Of a DNA stretch of 64,000 bases, positions 8,244 to 16,265 are shown piece after piece. The DNA lies in the NCBI RefSeq assembly GCF_000429845.1, contig NZ_AUCQ01000006.1:1-64000 (forward strand), given 5' to 3'. Under the pieces are notes generated by a model, which saw only the letters and a list, made by a program, of their open reading frames with translations, searched no databases and was not told where the DNA came from. The position numbers and the translations under genes are program-made. Numbering within the stretch: position 1 is the stretch's first letter; the number at the start of each line of letters is the position of its first letter. This DNA is from Comamonas composti DSM 21721. Lineage in GTDB: Bacteria; Pseudomonadota; Gammaproteobacteria; Burkholderiales; Burkholderiaceae_C.

Positions 8244-9005
8244 TCACTCGGCCAGGGCCGCCATGGAGCGCTTGGCGATATTCGTCACATGGATCTGGCT
8301 GGTGCCTTCATAAAGACGGAACAGGCGCACATCGCGGTAAAAGCGCTCGGCCACGTTGTCGGCGATGTAGCCGCTGCCGCCGAACAGCTGCACCGCGCGG
8401 TCCGCCACGCGCCCGCACATCTCCGATGCGAACAGCTTGCACATGGAGGCCTCCATGATCACGTCCTGCCCCGCATCGCGCTTGCGCGCCGTATTGCTGT
8501 CTGCGATCAGCTGCTGCACAAGCTGGAATTCGCCTATGGCCTGACCGAACTGTCTGCGTGTGCGGCCACGGCGCACCGAGTCGATATAGACCAACTGGTC
8601 GCGGTCGCGCACCCCGAGATTGACGGTGCAGCCCGTGGTCCTGGCCAGTGACTCCATGAACGGCTTGGCCAGCTGGCGCACCTGCATGCTGGCCAGCAGC
8701 GGATGCCCCAGCGAAAGCACGCCCGGCCCGAGCCTGTACTTCTGCAACCGGGCATCACGGCTCAGGTAGCCGAGCAGGGTCAGCGTATAGGTGAGGCGGG
8801 ACACAGTCGGCTTGGGCAGGCCCGTACGATCGGAGATCTCCCGGTTGCCCAGCAAGGGCGTGGTGGCCGTGAATGCCCGCAACACCTCCATGCCTCGCGC
8901 CAGGTTCATCGCAAACTGGCGGTCGGCGGACAGGTCGTGGGGGTCGACGAGACCGGGGAGAGGAATGGCGTGCAAGAAGCGTTCTTTCTGTGGCGGCTGG
9001 CCCAT
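8244..9005 (-). pseudogene. IclR regulator / acyl-CoA dehydrogenase in-frame chimera
   Basis: The N-terminal part is an IclR-family DNA-binding domain: RGMEVLRAFTATTPLLGNREISDRTGLPKPTVSRL in two parts, then LGYLSRD, YRLGPGVLSLG and the beginning of the effector domain up to LVYIDSVRR. It then switches without a frame break at about nt 8550-8570 to the C terminus of an acyl-CoA dehydrogenase: RRQFGQAIGEFQLVQ, QLFGGSGYIADNVAERFYRD and YEGTSQIHVTNIAKRS, reaching that family's normal end. About 150 residues of the IclR effector domain and ~270 of the dehydrogenase are missing. The simplest reading is one large deletion joining two same-direction neighbours. ATG 9005 is favoured; the open frame extends to 9089. 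The HTH could still bind DNA. Confidence 0.8.
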
Positions 9006-9274
9006 GATTCGATCTGCGCAAGAAATGGTCAAGAGTGCCGGGACCGGTGTTTCGCTGTGCGAAACAGCATCTTGTCGCCTCGCCTGCACTCTGGCAAAAC
9101 GAATCCCCTACGCTTGCTTGCTGCACCAATGCCATGGGCAGGCACCGCCCATACACGGGCGTACTCGCCGGCGTGTGCCGGCTCGATTGAGGACAGTTCT
9201 GGCGCGCCCAGGGGCGCCACGCTGTGCGAAGAGCATAGGCGCCCTGAGAACGTGCTCCGACGCGGCCCGGGGCC
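9006..9274. other. Intergenic stretch without recognised gene
   Basis: Between the start of the chimera and the end of the efflux operon I see no supported gene. Minus-strand downstream sequence of the outer-membrane factor gene is GC-rich (GGGCCCCGGGCC near 9263-9275) without a clear T-tract terminator. Confidence 0.4.
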
Positions 9275-10672
9275 CTACTTTGCAGCGATGGCTGTGCCGG
9301 CCGCTGCCTGCTCCCAGCCCCCCCCGAGGGCCTTGTACAGTCCCACGCTGGCCAGCAGTCGCTGCTGGTGCAGCTGCACGGCCAGGTCCTGCGCCTGGTA
9401 GAGGGTTTGCTGCGTGGTCAGCAGGCTCATCAGCGTTTCGCCTCCGGCCCGGTAGCGGGCCTCGGCCAGTGTCAAGGCCTTGCGGGCCTGGGCCAGCTCC
9501 TGGGCCTGGGCCTGGGCCTGTTCCCGGGTGCCGGCCACGGTGTGCAGCGCGCTCTGCACATCGCCAAAGGCCTGGACGATGGCCTGCCGGTAGCCCGCCA
9601 GCAACTCCTCACGCCGGGCATCGGCCAGGTCGCGGTCTGCGGCCAGACGGCCCGCGTCGAAGATGGGCGCAGCCAGGCCGGCGGCCAGGGTGTACAAGGG
9701 ATTGTCAAAAACGCTTCGCAGCCTGTCATCACCCGAGCCTATCTGGGCCGACAGCGTCACCCGGGGGAGCATGGCGGCCCGGGCCACCTGCACATTGGCC
9801 TGTGCCGCCGCCAGGCTGGCCTCGGCACGCGCAATATCGGGCCGGCGCGTCAACAGCGCCGCAGGTTCCCCCTGCTGAATGTCCGGCACGTTCAGCAGCG
9901 TCAATTTGGCCGGCGCCAGTGCAAGGCTCTCGGCCTGGCCCAGCAGCAGGGCCAGCGCTGTCAGCGACTCGGCTTGCTGCTGCCGCATCAGCGCCAGCGC
10001 GCGCTGCTGCGCTGCCACCAGGCCGCGTTGCTGGGCCAGCTCCACCGCCGTGGCGGCGCCCAGACTGGCCCTGGCCTCCACCAGTTGCAGCAGGCGCTGT
10101 GCGGTGGCCAGATTGACCTGCGCAATGCCTTCACGCTCCTGCAATGCCTGGCTGCCCAGCCATGCGCTGGCCACGGCGGCCGTCACCGTCAGCCGCACCG
10201 TGTCCCTGTCGTGGACACTGGCCTGCAAGGCTGCCTGTGCCGCATCCCGCGCACTGGCGTTGCGCCCCCAGAAATCCAGCTCGTAACTGGCCGAGAGCCC
10301 GGCCTTGAAAGCATTGCCTGCCGCATCGGAATGGCTGTCCAGACGGCCTTGGCGTGCGGCATTCAGCTCGGCCGTGACTTCGGGGAGCAGCGCTGCACCG
10401 GCATGGCGCGCACTGGCGCGGGCCTGGTGTACACGCGCCACGGCGGCCGCGACATCCCAGCTTTGGCGCTGTGCCTGTGCGATCAGCCCATCCAGCTCGG
10501 CACTGCCAAAGCTGCGCCACCAGCCCTCGGTGACGGCGTCTCCTACACCCATCCCGCCGGCCCAGCGCGCCGGCAGTTCCGGGGGTTGGACCTCGCTCTG
10601 AAGGACAGGCCCCACGCATCCGGGCAATACCAACACGGCGGCCAAGGCCGCAGCCAATTTCTGCATACACAT
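9275..10672 (-). CDS. Outer-membrane efflux lipoprotein (NodT/OprM-type TolC family)
   Basis: Outer-membrane exit duct of a tripartite efflux pump. The 465-residue protein has a lipoprotein signal peptide with lipobox LVLPGC near residue 18, followed by WWRSFGSAELDGLIAQA, which is typical of the RND-type outer-membrane-factor lipoproteins. Two repeats of long helices follow (ELNAARQG, YELDFWGR, RRPDIARAEASLAAAQANVQVARA, YRAGGETLMSLLTTQQTLY). ATG 10672 lies two bases after the macB stop, preceded by GGGAGAG; ATG 10666 is an alternative. It is the last gene of the S1 iron operon, so it probably partners MacAB in siderophore export or recycling, as OpmQ does with PvdRT. Confidence 0.88.
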   Translation of the reverse strand: MCMQKLAAALAAVLVLPGCVGPVLQSEVQPPELPARWAGGMGVGDAVTEGWWRSFGSAELDGLIAQAQRQSWDVAAAVARVHQARASARHAGAALLPEVTAELNAARQGRLDSHSDAAGNAFKAGLSASYELDFWGRNASARDAAQAALQASVHDRDTVRLTVTAAVASAWLGSQALQEREGIAQVNLATAQRLLQLVEARASLGAATAVELAQQRGLVAAQQRALALMRQQQAESLTALALLLGQAESLALAPAKLTLLNVPDIQQGEPAALLTRRPDIARAEASLAAAQANVQVARAAMLPRVTLSAQIGSGDDRLRSVFDNPLYTLAAGLAAPIFDAGRLAADRDLADARREELLAGYRQAIVQAFGDVQSALHTVAGTREQAQAQAQELAQARKALTLAEARYRAGGETLMSLLTTQQTLYQAQDLAVQLHQQRLLASVGLYKALGGGWEQAAAGTAIAAK

Positions 10673-10674
10673 TC

Positions 10675-12684
10675 CTACTCTCCCGCCAAGGCCCGCACGG
10701 GGTCCAGGCGTGCCGCCGTTTTGGCGGGCATATAGCCAAAAATCAGTCCGGTCAGCACCGCACACACAAAGGCGCCCACCATGGCGCGCACGGAAAACAC
10801 CAGGGGCACATCCAGGACCAGCAACACCATGCCCACGGCCAGGCCGGCCAGCAGGCCCACACAGCCTCCGACCAGGGTCACCAGGCTGGCCTCGGTCAGG
10901 AACTGGCGCAGGATGTCGCTCTGGCGCGCGCCCACGGCCATGCGTATGCCGATCTCGCGTGTGCGTTCGCGCACCGTCATCAACATCACATTCATCACAC
11001 CTATGCCGCCCACCACCAGCGAGACTGCGGCAATCAGGCCCAGCATCACGGCCATGCTTTTGCGCGTGGCGGCCTCGGCCTGGATGCGGGCTGCGGCATT
11101 GCCAATGCCAAAGTCTTCACGCCCGCCGTGACGCTCCAGCAGCACACGGCGGATGGCCGCCTCTGCCTCGTTGACCAGGTCCGAGGACACGGCTTCGATC
11201 ACCACATAGTCGGGCTGGGTCTGGGCCTGGTAGACACGTGCCCGCCCCGATTGGTAGGGAATGAAGACCATATCGTCGTAGTTCTGCGCGCCCGAATCTG
11301 CGCCACGCTCGCTCATCACGCCGATGACCTCGAAGGCCGAGCTGCCGATGACGAGCTGGCGCCCCAATGGGTTGGGCGTGTCAGGAAAGAAGTGCTGGTG
11401 CGCCTTGTGCCCCAGCACCACCAGCGGTGCCAGGTCCTGGTCTTCGGCATCGGTGTAGTAGCGGCCCTGGCCGACCTTCCAGTGGTGCACCAGGGGCATT
11501 TCCTCGCTGGAGGCGAAGACATAGATCTGCTTGTCGGCATTGCCATAGCGCACGGTGATGGGGTCCCCGATGACGGGCATCACCCGCCGTATTTCGGGCA
11601 GCTCGCGCAGGGCGGCCAAATCCTCTTCGGTGATCTGGCCTGCCGGCCCGCCCGTAGATGGCGACTGGCTGCCCATATAGAGAATCGCCGTGCCCATGGT
11701 GCCCATCTGTTCCACCACCTTGCGCCGCGCGCCTTCGCCAATGGCCAGCATGACGATGACCGACACCACGCCGATCACAATACCCAGCAGGGTGAGGCTG
11801 GTGCGCACCCGGTTCAGCCGCATGCCGCGCCAGGCGCTGCGTGCGGCCTCGGCCAGCTCGGCCAGCAGAGGGGCGGTGCTGGCACTGCCCTGGGCGGGGA
11901 TGGCAGGGATGGCAGACAGGGGACGCTCGGAACCGCTTCCCTTGGCGTCCGTCTGTGCAGCGTCCTGGCCAAGCTGGCCGACGCTGTCGCCGATGATGCG
12001 CCCATCGCGGATCTCTATCACCCGCTGCGCCTGGTCTGCAACGCTGCGGTCATGGGTGATGAGGATGATGGTGTGGCCTGCTGCGGCCAGCTCACGCAGC
12101 AAGGCCATGACTTCGGCGCCGCTGTGCGAATCCAGCGCGCCCGTGGGCTCGTCGGCCAGGATGATGTGTCCACCATTCATCAAGGCCCGGGCAATCGACA
12201 CCCGCTGCTGCTGGCCACCCGAGAGCTGGTTGGGCCGGTTGCCCAGGCGCTCGCCCAGGCCCAGGCGTTGCAGCAGCGCCTGGGCGCGCTGCACGCGCTG
12301 GGGCTTGGGCAGGCCGGTGTAGATGGCAGGCATTTCCACGTTCTCGCTGGCGCTTTCGCTGGCGATCAGGTGGTAGCCCTGGAACACAAAACCAAAGGCC
12401 TCGCGGCGCAGCCAGGCCAGGGCATCGGCATCGAGCCGGGCCACATCCTGGCCCTGAAAGTGGTAGCTGCCTTCGCTGGGCCGGTCCAGGCAGCCCAGGA
12501 TATTCATCAGCGTGGACTTGCCCGATCCCGAGCTGCCTACCACGGCCACAAACTCACCCGCGTGGATGTCCAGGTCTATGCCATGCAGCACGGTCACGGC
12601 GGGCTGGCCGCTGTCGCCGCCGCCGTAGTGCTTGCGTATGCCGCGCAAGGCAATCAGTGGCGGCCCCTCGCAGGACTCGGCCAT
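10675..12684 (-). CDS. macB: MacB-type ABC exporter (ATPase-permease fusion)
   Basis: Inner-membrane ABC exporter working with MacA and an outer-membrane channel. The ~669-residue protein has an N-terminal ATPase with Walker A GSSGSGKST, Q-loop FVFQGYHLI, signature LSGGQQQRVSIARALMNGG and Walker B IILADEPTGALDS. A linker follows, then a first membrane helix (LTLLGIVIGVVSVIVMLAIGEG), a large periplasmic domain and three C-terminal helices of FtsX type (GGIGVMNVMLMTVRERTREIG, then two more). The start is set at ATG 12684, two bases after the macA stop; ATG 12693 would overlap it. Known substrates of the family include macrolides, and PvdT handles pyoverdine. The siderophore role here is inferred from context. 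Confidence 0.9.
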   Translation of the reverse strand: MAESCEGPPLIALRGIRKHYGGGDSGQPAVTVLHGIDLDIHAGEFVAVVGSSGSGKSTLMNILGCLDRPSEGSYHFQGQDVARLDADALAWLRREAFGFVFQGYHLIASESASENVEMPAIYTGLPKPQRVQRAQALLQRLGLGERLGNRPNQLSGGQQQRVSIARALMNGGHIILADEPTGALDSHSGAEVMALLRELAAAGHTIILITHDRSVADQAQRVIEIRDGRIIGDSVGQLGQDAAQTDAKGSGSERPLSAIPAIPAQGSASTAPLLAELAEAARSAWRGMRLNRVRTSLTLLGIVIGVVSVIVMLAIGEGARRKVVEQMGTMGTAILYMGSQSPSTGGPAGQITEEDLAALRELPEIRRVMPVIGDPITVRYGNADKQIYVFASSEEMPLVHHWKVGQGRYYTDAEDQDLAPLVVLGHKAHQHFFPDTPNPLGRQLVIGSSAFEVIGVMSERGADSGAQNYDDMVFIPYQSGRARVYQAQTQPDYVVIEAVSSDLVNEAEAAIRRVLLERHGGREDFGIGNAAARIQAEAATRKSMAVMLGLIAAVSLVVGGIGVMNVMLMTVRERTREIGIRMAVGARQSDILRQFLTEASLVTLVGGCVGLLAGLAVGMVLLVLDVPLVFSVRAMVGAFVCAVLTGLIFGYMPAKTAARLDPVRALAGE

Positions 12685-12686
12685 GC

Positions 12687-13907
12687 TCACCATTGCAGCC
12701 ACCTGAAGCCGCCTTCGAGCTGCGTCTCGCCGACGATGACCTGCTCCCCTTCGGCCAGACCATCCAGCACCTCGACCTGGTGGCGGCTGCGCACGCCCAA
12801 CTTGACGCTGCGCGGCTGTGGCCGGCCCTGGGCATCCAGCACCCGTGCCACATAGGCGCCTGGCTGGGCGGGGTCTTCCTCCACCGCCGTCAGTGCCACA
12901 TGCAGCACCTGGTTGGCGCTGGCGCTGACAAACACCACCTGGGCCGTCATCTGCGGCATCAGCTCGGCATCCTGGTTGTCCACATCAAACAGCACCGTAT
13001 AGGCCACGGCCTTGGTGGCCGGTGCGGGCGTCTGCCCGCTGCCAGCGGCCTGGGCCTGGCTGGCCACCGGGGCCGGCAACACCTGGCGCACCGCGCCGCT
13101 CCAGCGCCTGGGCTTGGACTGGCCGGCTCCGCCCAGCGTGGTGAAATACACCGCCATGCCCTCTTTGACACGGCGCACATCGGCTTCAGAGACCTCGGTC
13201 CAGACCGTCATGGCCGACAGATCGGCAATGCGCAGAATGTTCGGGGTCTGGTAGGTGGCATTCAGCGTCTGGCCTTCCCGGGCTTCCACCGACACCACGG
13301 TACCCGCCATGGGCGCGTAGATGCGCGTGTAACCCAGACGTGCCTCATCGGCCTTGAGCGTGGCTTCGGTCTGGCTGATCTGCGCTCTGAGATGTTCCAT
13401 GCGGGCAGCGGCCATGGCCAGGTTGGCCTGTGCAGTCTGCAGGTCTTCCTCGCGCGTGGCTTCGTGCTGGCTGAGCTGCTGCTGGCGCGTCAGCTGCTGC
13501 CCCGCCAGCCGGTGCTGGGCCTGTTGCTCGGCCAGTTGGGCACGCAGGCCGGCCAACGAGGCACGCCCCGCATCCACCGTGGCGCGCTGCACGCTGGGGT
13601 CGATTTCCACCAGCAAGTCCCCCTTGGCCACCTGGGCCCCGGGCTCCACACGCAGCTTCAGAATCTGGCCCGAGACCTGCGCCCCCACATCCACATAGCT
13701 GCGCGGCTGCAGCGTGCCGATGGCCGTGACCGTGGCTTCCACCGCGCCGCGCTGCACGGCCACCGTGGTGTAGGCCGTGCGCGCACGGCTGCTCCACCAC
13801 AGCGCCAGCACCACGGCCACCAGCAACAGTCCCAGCAACGACCAGCGCAGCCAGCGCGCCCCTCCACCCTGCCCATGGCCCTGTTCCGACCTCTCACGCA
13901 TTGGCAT
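12687..13907 (-). CDS. macA: MacA-type periplasmic adaptor
   Basis: Membrane-fusion protein bridging MacB and the outer-membrane factor. The 406-residue protein has a short cytoplasmic start, one membrane anchor (LRWSLLGLLLVAVVLALWW), a split lipoyl/biotinyl domain (GAVEATVTAIGTLQPRSYVDV and RIYAPMAGTVVSVEAREGQT), a helical hairpin between them and beta-barrel/membrane-proximal domains (LRIADLSAMTVWTEVSEADV). ATG 13907 follows AAAGAGGGAG by eight bases. The gene begins 46 bases after the DUF3325 gene, which links the exporter to the receptor-reductase operon. Confidence 0.9.
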   Translation of the reverse strand: MPMRERSEQGHGQGGGARWLRWSLLGLLLVAVVLALWWSSRARTAYTTVAVQRGAVEATVTAIGTLQPRSYVDVGAQVSGQILKLRVEPGAQVAKGDLLVEIDPSVQRATVDAGRASLAGLRAQLAEQQAQHRLAGQQLTRQQQLSQHEATREEDLQTAQANLAMAAARMEHLRAQISQTEATLKADEARLGYTRIYAPMAGTVVSVEAREGQTLNATYQTPNILRIADLSAMTVWTEVSEADVRRVKEGMAVYFTTLGGAGQSKPRRWSGAVRQVLPAPVASQAQAAGSGQTPAPATKAVAYTVLFDVDNQDAELMPQMTAQVVFVSASANQVLHVALTAVEEDPAQPGAYVARVLDAQGRPQPRSVKLGVRSRHQVEVLDGLAEGEQVIVGETQLEGGFRWLQW

Positions 13908-13953
13908 CAACGATGCTCCCTCTTTGAAAAAACACACCAACCTATCGCGCAGA

Positions 13954-14310
13954 TCACACGACAAAGCCTCTGATTCCTGTCCACACCAGCGCAGCCAGAC
14001 CTGCCAGCGTCACCAGCAACGCTCCACCCCGGGGCGCATAGGCCAGCAGCCAGGCCACGCCCAGCGCAGCCGCACTCATCCATCCCAGCCAGGCCACAGA
14101 CCCCACCGATGGCCCCCAACCCTGCAGACACCACCACAGCGCCAGCACCATCAGCGCAGTGCCCAGCAAACGCAGCACAACACGCAGGGCCAGCCCAGGC
14201 TCTGCACGCTCCAGCACCTGGGAGCAATGCCTATCCATGGCCTGGCTCAGCAGCAGCATGCCGGCCAGGCTCAGTGCCAGTGCACAAGCCACGATTTCCA
14301 GCAGCGTCAT
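13954..14310 (-). CDS. DUF3325 small membrane protein (S1)
   Basis: A 118-residue, almost wholly hydrophobic protein of the DUF3325 type, with about four predicted membrane helices and the family-like AMDRH motif in the first loop (residues ~24-28), then PSVGSVAWLGWMSAAAL. Function is unknown; the family occurs next to PepSY siderophore reductases and TonB receptors. Its ATG overlaps the DUF3649 stop as ATGA, showing translational coupling. A paralogue at 20597-20959 belongs to S2. Confidence 0.8.
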   Translation of the reverse strand: MTLLEIVACALALSLAGMLLLSQAMDRHCSQVLERAEPGLALRVVLRLLGTALMVLALWWCLQGWGPSVGSVAWLGWMSAAALGVAWLLAYAPRGGALLVTLAGLAALVWTGIRGFVV

Positions 14311-14624
14311 AAACCACCTTTCAAGGCCAGCAGCGCAGCCGCCAGCACCAACGCCCAGGCCGCCAGCACGGCGGCCACGCGCTGCACGCGAGGCACATGG
14401 AACACCCACAGTGCCACCACGGTGTAGAGCACAAAGCTGAGCAGCGTGGCCAGCAGCACGGCCGGTGCACGCTCCATGGCACCCACGGCCACCAGACCAT
14501 GGGCCAGCACGGCGCAGGCCAGGGCCGTGAGCCCATAGCCACCCAGCACGGCCAGCAGCACCCGGCACAGCACGGCCCAGCGGTAGCGCAGGGTTTGCGC
14601 CTGCGTCATCGCTTGCGCCTTCAT
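14307..14624 (-). CDS. DUF3649 small membrane protein (S1)
   Basis: A 105-residue membrane protein with about three helices and the GGY motif characteristic of DUF3649 (LAVLGGYGLTALA, residues ~22-34). It probably assists the neighbouring PepSY protein in ferri-siderophore handling, but no biochemical role is established that I know of. Its ATG overlaps the PepSY stop as ATGA, and its own stop overlaps the DUF3325 start the same way. A paralogue is at 22652-22951. Confidence 0.8.
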   Translation of the reverse strand: MKAQAMTQAQTLRYRWAVLCRVLLAVLGGYGLTALACAVLAHGLVAVGAMERAPAVLLATLLSFVLYTVVALWVFHVPRVQRVAAVLAAWALVLAAALLALKGGL

Positions 14625-16258
14625 GTGCCAGCCCCCATCGGCGCCGCCCGCCTTGCACGCGGGGCCGGCTTGAGGCCGTAATGCGCAGAGCGCCACGCCA
14701 TCCAGGCTGCCAGCAGGCCCAGGGCCATGCATGTCAGCTCCACCCCGGCACGCAGGCCATCACCCTGTGCCAGATACAGGCCCAGATGCTGGCCGGTGGT
14801 TGCGGCATTGAGCAAGGGCAGCGCCAGGCACAGCAGGGCCAGGGCCCACAGCTGCTCACGCCAGGCCTGGCGTGGGCTGCGCAGCAGCGCATGCAGCAGG
14901 CTCAGCGCCCAGATGGCAAAGAACACCCGAATCTCCCAGCTGCTGCGCGCCTCCAGGCCTTGGGGCAGCAAACGGTTGCCATACAGATAGGCAATCGAAG
15001 CCAGAGCCGACCCTGCCAGCGCCGCCACATTCAACGCATCGATGCAGCGGTAGAACTGGGGCGTGGCAGCGCCCCATTCATGGCCGCTTTTGGTCTTGCG
15101 CTTGACGGCGAACAGCAGCGAGCCTGTGGCCACCATGGCCGTGCCCATCAGGCCGCAGAAAAAGTACAGCCACTTCATGGGCCAGCCGCCAAAAGTCACG
15201 AAGTGCAGTGCACTGATCACGGGATGCACCTCGCTGACCGTGGTACGTGGCGCATCATGCGGCGAAGCCTGCAGCACATGGCCGCTGGTGGCGTCGAACG
15301 TCACCGACTCTGGGCTGTTGAGCACGCGCCGGCTGGTCCCGGTATCCGGCTGGCGCTCCAGCATGCGCACGGTGGCCGGACCTTGTTCAGGCCGTTGCAC
15401 GATCACGAACACCACGGGCTGCGACAGCAGGCGCTGGGCCTGCAGGTGCAGGCTTGCAAGGTCTGCGACAACAGGCTTGGCGACAGCGGCATCCGCAGGC
15501 CGTGTGTTCATCACCTTGGCGTTCAAGGCTTCCTGGTAGCGGCTGTATGCCGATCGGTCCTGGCCATAGACCGACTGCAGCGGCCAGGGCATATAGCTGG
15601 TATAGAAGTGCGCCAGCCCGGTGTAGACGATCATGAACAGAAAAGGCAGCGTCAGCACAGCCGAGGCGTTGTGCGCATCCAGCCAGGAGCGCTGGCCCTT
15701 GCCCGGCCGAAAGGTGAAGAAGTCCTGGAAAATGCGCCGGTGCACGATGACACCCGAGACCAGGGCCACCAGCATGCACATGGACACCAGACCCACGGCC
15801 CAGAAGCCCGCGATACCGCCTTGCAGCGAGTAGTGAAAGGACATGAAGTGGCGGCCGCCTTCGGTGCTGCGCGTCTGCGGCTCGGCCAGGGTCTCTCCCG
15901 TCTGCCAATCCAGCGCGGCCTGCACATTGCCGCGCTTGCTGCGCGCAAACACCTGGAGCCCATCCGCCGTGGTCTGCGGCAGCTGAATGCGCCAGAGGCT
16001 GGCATCGGGGGCATGCTGCGCCAGATGCTGCTCGGCCAGACCCAGAGCCTGCCGGCGCTGTGCCTCGCTCAAATCACTGGGCTGCTGCAGCTGCAAGGGG
16101 GCAGCCTCCATCCAGCGTGTGATGGGCTCGCGGAACACGCTGAGAGTGCCGGTCAGAAAAATGGCGCACAGCAGCCAGCCACAGACCAGACCGCACCAGG
16201 TGTGCAGCCAGGACATGGTCTGGCGAAGGCCGGGAGAAGATACGGTCTGAGCTTGCAT
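14621..16258 (-). CDS. PepSY-domain inner-membrane protein, probable ferri-siderophore reductase (S1)
   Basis: Likely reduces Fe(III)-siderophore at the inner membrane so that iron is released, as FpvG does for pyoverdine. The 545-residue protein opens with a membrane helix containing WLHTWCGL, has a PepSY-type periplasmic region, then ALVSGVIVHRRIFQDFFTFR and the conserved QRSWLDAHNASAV, a further helix pair, FGGWPMKWLYFFCG, and C-terminal helices. Histidines at helix ends (HTW, HRR, DAHN, LHF) are candidate haem or metal ligands. It starts seven bases after the receptor stop and is clearly co-transcribed with it. Substrate is unknown; it is presumably the ligand of the S1 receptor. Confidence 0.85.
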   Translation of the reverse strand: MQAQTVSSPGLRQTMSWLHTWCGLVCGWLLCAIFLTGTLSVFREPITRWMEAAPLQLQQPSDLSEAQRRQALGLAEQHLAQHAPDASLWRIQLPQTTADGLQVFARSKRGNVQAALDWQTGETLAEPQTRSTEGGRHFMSFHYSLQGGIAGFWAVGLVSMCMLVALVSGVIVHRRIFQDFFTFRPGKGQRSWLDAHNASAVLTLPFLFMIVYTGLAHFYTSYMPWPLQSVYGQDRSAYSRYQEALNAKVMNTRPADAAVAKPVVADLASLHLQAQRLLSQPVVFVIVQRPEQGPATVRMLERQPDTGTSRRVLNSPESVTFDATSGHVLQASPHDAPRTTVSEVHPVISALHFVTFGGWPMKWLYFFCGLMGTAMVATGSLLFAVKRKTKSGHEWGAATPQFYRCIDALNVAALAGSALASIAYLYGNRLLPQGLEARSSWEIRVFFAIWALSLLHALLRSPRQAWREQLWALALLCLALPLLNAATTGQHLGLYLAQGDGLRAGVELTCMALGLLAAWMAWRSAHYGLKPAPRARRAAPMGAGT

Positions 16259-16265
16259 GGCGAGG

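Noticed and set aside
8244-9089. Two separate genes (IclR regulator and acyl-CoA dehydrogenase) annotated side by side
   Set aside because: Both segments lie in one continuous frame with no stop or start between, and each lacks the part that would be needed to stand alone.
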